Shown here one piece after another: positions 63,201 through 64,000 of a DNA stretch of 64,000 nt. How positions within the stretch are numbered: position 1 is the stretch's first letter; each line of letters opens with the position of its first letter. The notes beneath the pieces are model-generated. The model made no database searches. It saw only the letters and a list, made by a program, of their open reading frames with translations, and had not been told where the DNA came from. The translations under genes and the position numbers were made by a program. Source of the DNA: Limnoperna fortunei (taxonomy: Eukaryota; Mollusca; Bivalvia; Mytilida; Modiolidae); NCBI GenBank assembly GCA_944474755.1, contig OX104117.1, positions 82,126,926-82,190,925 of the forward strand. Direction: 5' to 3'.

Positions 63201-63960
63201 CTAAAATGCAAAGTTACACTAAAATGCATACAGTTACACTACAAAGCATACAGTTACACTAAAATGCATACAGTTACACTACAATGCATACAGTTACACT
63301 AAAATGCATACAGTTACACTACAATGCATACAGTTACACTAAAATGCATACAGTTACACTACAATGCATACAGTTACACTAAAATGCATACAGTTACACT
63401 AAAATGCATAAAGTTACACTAAAATGCATACAGTTACACTAAAATGCAAAGTTACACTAAAATGCAAAGTTACACTAAAATGCATACAGTTACACTACAA
63501 TGCATACAGTTACACTAAAATGCATACAGTTACACTACAATGCATACAGTTACACTAAAATGCATACAGTTACACTACAATGCATACAGTTACACTAAAA
63601 TGCATACAGTTACACTACAATGCTTACAGTTACACTACAATGCATACAGTTACACTAAAATGCATACAGTTACACTAAAATGCATACAGTTACACTACAA
63701 TGCATACAGTTACACTAAAATGCATACAGTTACACTAAAATGCATACAGTTACACTAAAATGCATACAGTTCAGTCCTATTTATTTTTGTTATCTGCAAC
63801 TGTTGTAAAATAGTATTTAAATAACTAAATGTTGTTGATATTTTAGGTGAGTTACATCTGTCGCCACTGAAGGCTGTAGTTCAGATGAGACCTTCCTTTA
63901 ATTATTTAGACAAGGCAGATGAGAAAATTAAAACAGATGCTGTTTCTCGGGAAAATGCAG
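54182..63960 (+). CDS. POLR3E: RNA polymerase III subunit RPC5, 5' six exons (partial)
   Basis: RPC5 is a metazoan pol III subunit (yeast RPC37 counterpart) that pairs with RPC4 (yeast RPC53) in the TFIIF-like module needed for initiation and termination in the nucleus. Six exons (36, 51, 78, 119, 83 and 114 nt) join in phase to 160 residues plus one base. Conserved features in order: acidic MSDEEDDPIEHE start; IDVYLSKSLSEYLYLLQYPV with RPAHLNYD; ARVKPKQKKVELEL; SKGEQIALNVDG; MDKQ; GELHLSPLKAVVQMRPSFNY with LDKAD. This fits the N-terminal quarter of vertebrate RPC5 (about 700 residues). The last donor (GTAAGT at 63961) shows that the gene continues past the window. Intron 1 holds DNA transposons and intron 5 two large arrays. 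Confidence 0.95.
54638..55492. mobile_element. hAT-like non-autonomous element (855 bp)
   Basis: The left end CAGGGGCTGCTCTGGCTTC and the inverse of the right end (CAGGGGTCGCGCTGGGCTTC) are imperfect terminal inverted repeats of the CAGGGG type common in hAT elements. I could not confirm an 8-bp target duplication. The inner arms both carry AATCGCCA-type words. It is in POLR3E intron 1. Confidence 0.65.
55777..56650. mobile_element. pogo-like DNA transposon remnant (874 bp)
   Basis: The left CAGTAGTCCCCCTCTTATAC and the right end (TAGTAGTGCCCCTCATATAA in inverse) are flanked by TA on both sides (55775-55776, 56651-56652). A sister copy of the flanking repeat at 56805-56880 lacks the insertion and serves as an empty site. 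The interior encodes scraps such as MSKSHERKSLSWIKGENK with stops, possibly a transposase remnant. Confidence 0.85.
56805..56915. repeat. Sister copy of the flank of the 55777 element
   Basis: GTAATCAACTCCTCCTACAG, CACAGAAAGATTGTGCACAT and GCACCTGCTATTATGGAATT also occur at 55741-55776 and 56660-56720, on either side of the pogo-like element. It is an older dispersed or tandem repeat of unknown class. Confidence 0.8.
57190..57320. repeat. GGTCCGGCA-rich inverted/direct repeat cluster
   Basis: GCCGGTCCGCCGGACCCGAC then GGCAAA, ATTTAACTCCGGTCCGGCAA and AATTGGTCCGGCAGTATTTG: GC-rich against its surroundings, with short palindromes (CCGGTCCG, GGTCCGGC). Unknown element. Confidence 0.45.
57660..57838 (+). 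mobile_element. SINE body, head-truncated
   Basis: GCAGGCAGGGTGTACTCTAC, TGAATTGACAAGGATTGCCA and ACACCATTCAAACAAAAATA match the SINE body and tail. It ends about 50 bases before the POLR3E exon 2 acceptor. Confidence 0.85.
57892..57942 (+). CDS. POLR3E: POLR3E exon 2 (residues 13-29)
   Basis: IDVYLSKSLSEYLYLLQ, phase 0 at both ends, acceptor TTTTCAG, donor GTAATA. Matches the first conserved strand/helix block of RPC5. Confidence 0.93.
59285..59404. repeat. Hairpin element with about 53-base arms
   Basis: GGCAAGACGGGAAAATCTCA, then GACACCC at the left is mirrored by GGGTGTC then TGAGATTTTCCCGTCTTGCC at the right, around a GGCAGAGCC-type loop. The outer 27 bases match perfectly. It is in POLR3E intron 2, about 110 bases before exon 3. 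Confidence 0.95.
59513..59590 (+). CDS. POLR3E: POLR3E exon 3 (residues 30-55)
   Basis: YPVRPAHLNYDKIEHLAARV then KPKQKK, phase 0 at both ends, acceptor TTTGCAG, donor GTTAGT. YPVRPA is an RPC5 signature. Confidence 0.96.
59878..59996 (+). CDS. POLR3E: POLR3E exon 4 (residues 56-94)
   Basis: VELELSVNTSSSYYAKSKGE then QIALNVDGSSRGAEGGFYR. SKGEQIALNVDG is strongly conserved in RPC5. Acceptor TTCTAG, donor GTATGG, leaving two bases (AG) for serine 95. Confidence 0.96.
60085..60190 (-). mobile_element. SINE body fragment
   Basis: GTTTGTTTGAATCAGCTTTA, then TTTTTCAGTAATATCATGGC and GGGGCAGGAAGCCAAAGTAC: a diverged, head-truncated copy in POLR3E intron 4. Confidence 0.65.
60817..60899 (+). CDS. 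POLR3E: POLR3E exon 5 (residues 95-122)
   Basis: SDTMDKQVLSSAASSGDVGR then YCVGVFEE. MDKQ and the following variable loop fit RPC5. Acceptor TTTACAG, donor GTAATT, ending one base into glycine 123. Confidence 0.93.
61690..62612. repeat. 93-bp minisatellite, about 10 copies
   Basis: The unit contains TTTGTAAACAAAGACCGATG, TTAGTACACACACACATAAG and ATCTTATTGATCTTGGTATA, then GTCTAGTTATACATGTTATG. Copies are nearly identical; some carry an extra ACAA in the CA run or TTATA for TGGTA, and these variants recur in blocks, which suggests duplication of several units at once. In POLR3E intron 5. Confidence 0.96.
62697..63770. repeat. 20/16-bp minisatellite, about 55 copies
   Basis: Units TTACACTAAAATGCATACAG (20) and TTACACTAAAATGCAAAG-type shorter forms are mixed, with an A/C variant (ACTACAATGC) that often alternates with ACTAAAATGC. 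It ends about 75 bases before the POLR3E exon 6 acceptor. The plus-strand open frame inside it is only the repeat. Confidence 0.96.
63847..63960 (+). CDS. POLR3E: POLR3E exon 6 (residues 123-160)
   Basis: GELHLSPLKAVVQMRPSFNY then LDKADEKIKTDAVSRENA. GELHL-PL---L--RPSF-YLDKAD is an RPC5 hallmark. Acceptor ATTTTAG, donor GTAAGT at the very end of the window; the next exons lie outside. Confidence 0.96.
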
Positions 63961-64000
63961 GTAAGTGCCTTGAAGACAAAAAAACTGATGTTTTTTTTAT

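Noticed and set aside
63540..63758. Plus-strand frame of repeating MHTVTLKCIQLH peptides
   Set aside because: Pure 20-bp minisatellite inside an intron of POLR3E.

Overview
The window is AT-rich, intron-rich animal nuclear DNA crowded with tandem repeats, tRNA-derived SINEs, short DNA transposons and decayed LINEs. The repeat style (SINEs with a tRNA-like head and a CAAA-type tail, satellite-bearing cassettes, dispersed elements with an AACTCCTATAAGGAG core) suggests a bivalve or other mollusc. Species cannot be fixed from sequence alone.

Two conserved protein genes lie head to head. On the minus strand, 23 coding exons between 48588 and 6519 join in frame, with consensus splice sites, into a 799-residue lysosomal H+/Cl- exchange transporter 7 (CLCN7). 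It has an acidic dileucine sorting motif, gating and proton glutamates, the GSGIPQ and GLFIP pore motifs, and two C-terminal CBS domains. On the plus strand, the first six coding exons (54182 to 63960) of RNA polymerase III subunit RPC5 (POLR3E) encode 160 residues, and the gene runs off the right edge. About 5.6 kb separates the two start codons.

Region by region: 1-3810 holds a reverse-transcriptase scrap, a 44-bp minisatellite, a decayed LINE and a tandemly triplicated SINE piece. 3810-6518 lies downstream of CLCN7. 6519-48588 is CLCN7; its introns carry most of the repeats, including a 4.8-kb inverted-repeat-bounded element (24.2-29.0 kb), two satellite-carrying Helitron/HINE-like cassettes, two pogo-like elements and two long hairpins. 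48600-54180 is the intergenic space with a LINE 3' end and SINEs. 54182-64000 is POLR3E, whose introns hold another pogo-like element, an hAT-like element, hairpins and two large arrays.

The most unusual signal is that three CLCN7 exons have been locally amplified at their boundaries. The exon 21/intron junction, including a strong 5' splice site, became the unit of a 20-bp minisatellite (about 49 copies). The 3' part of exon 18 with its donor is repeated about five times at 70-bp spacing. Exon 7, which starts with the gating glutamate, has an identical truncated copy directly upstream of its acceptor. A second notable signal is a pair of about 1.1-1.3 kb cassettes carrying 146-bp satellite monomers; one is inserted cleanly between A and T of a 29-bp minisatellite unit.
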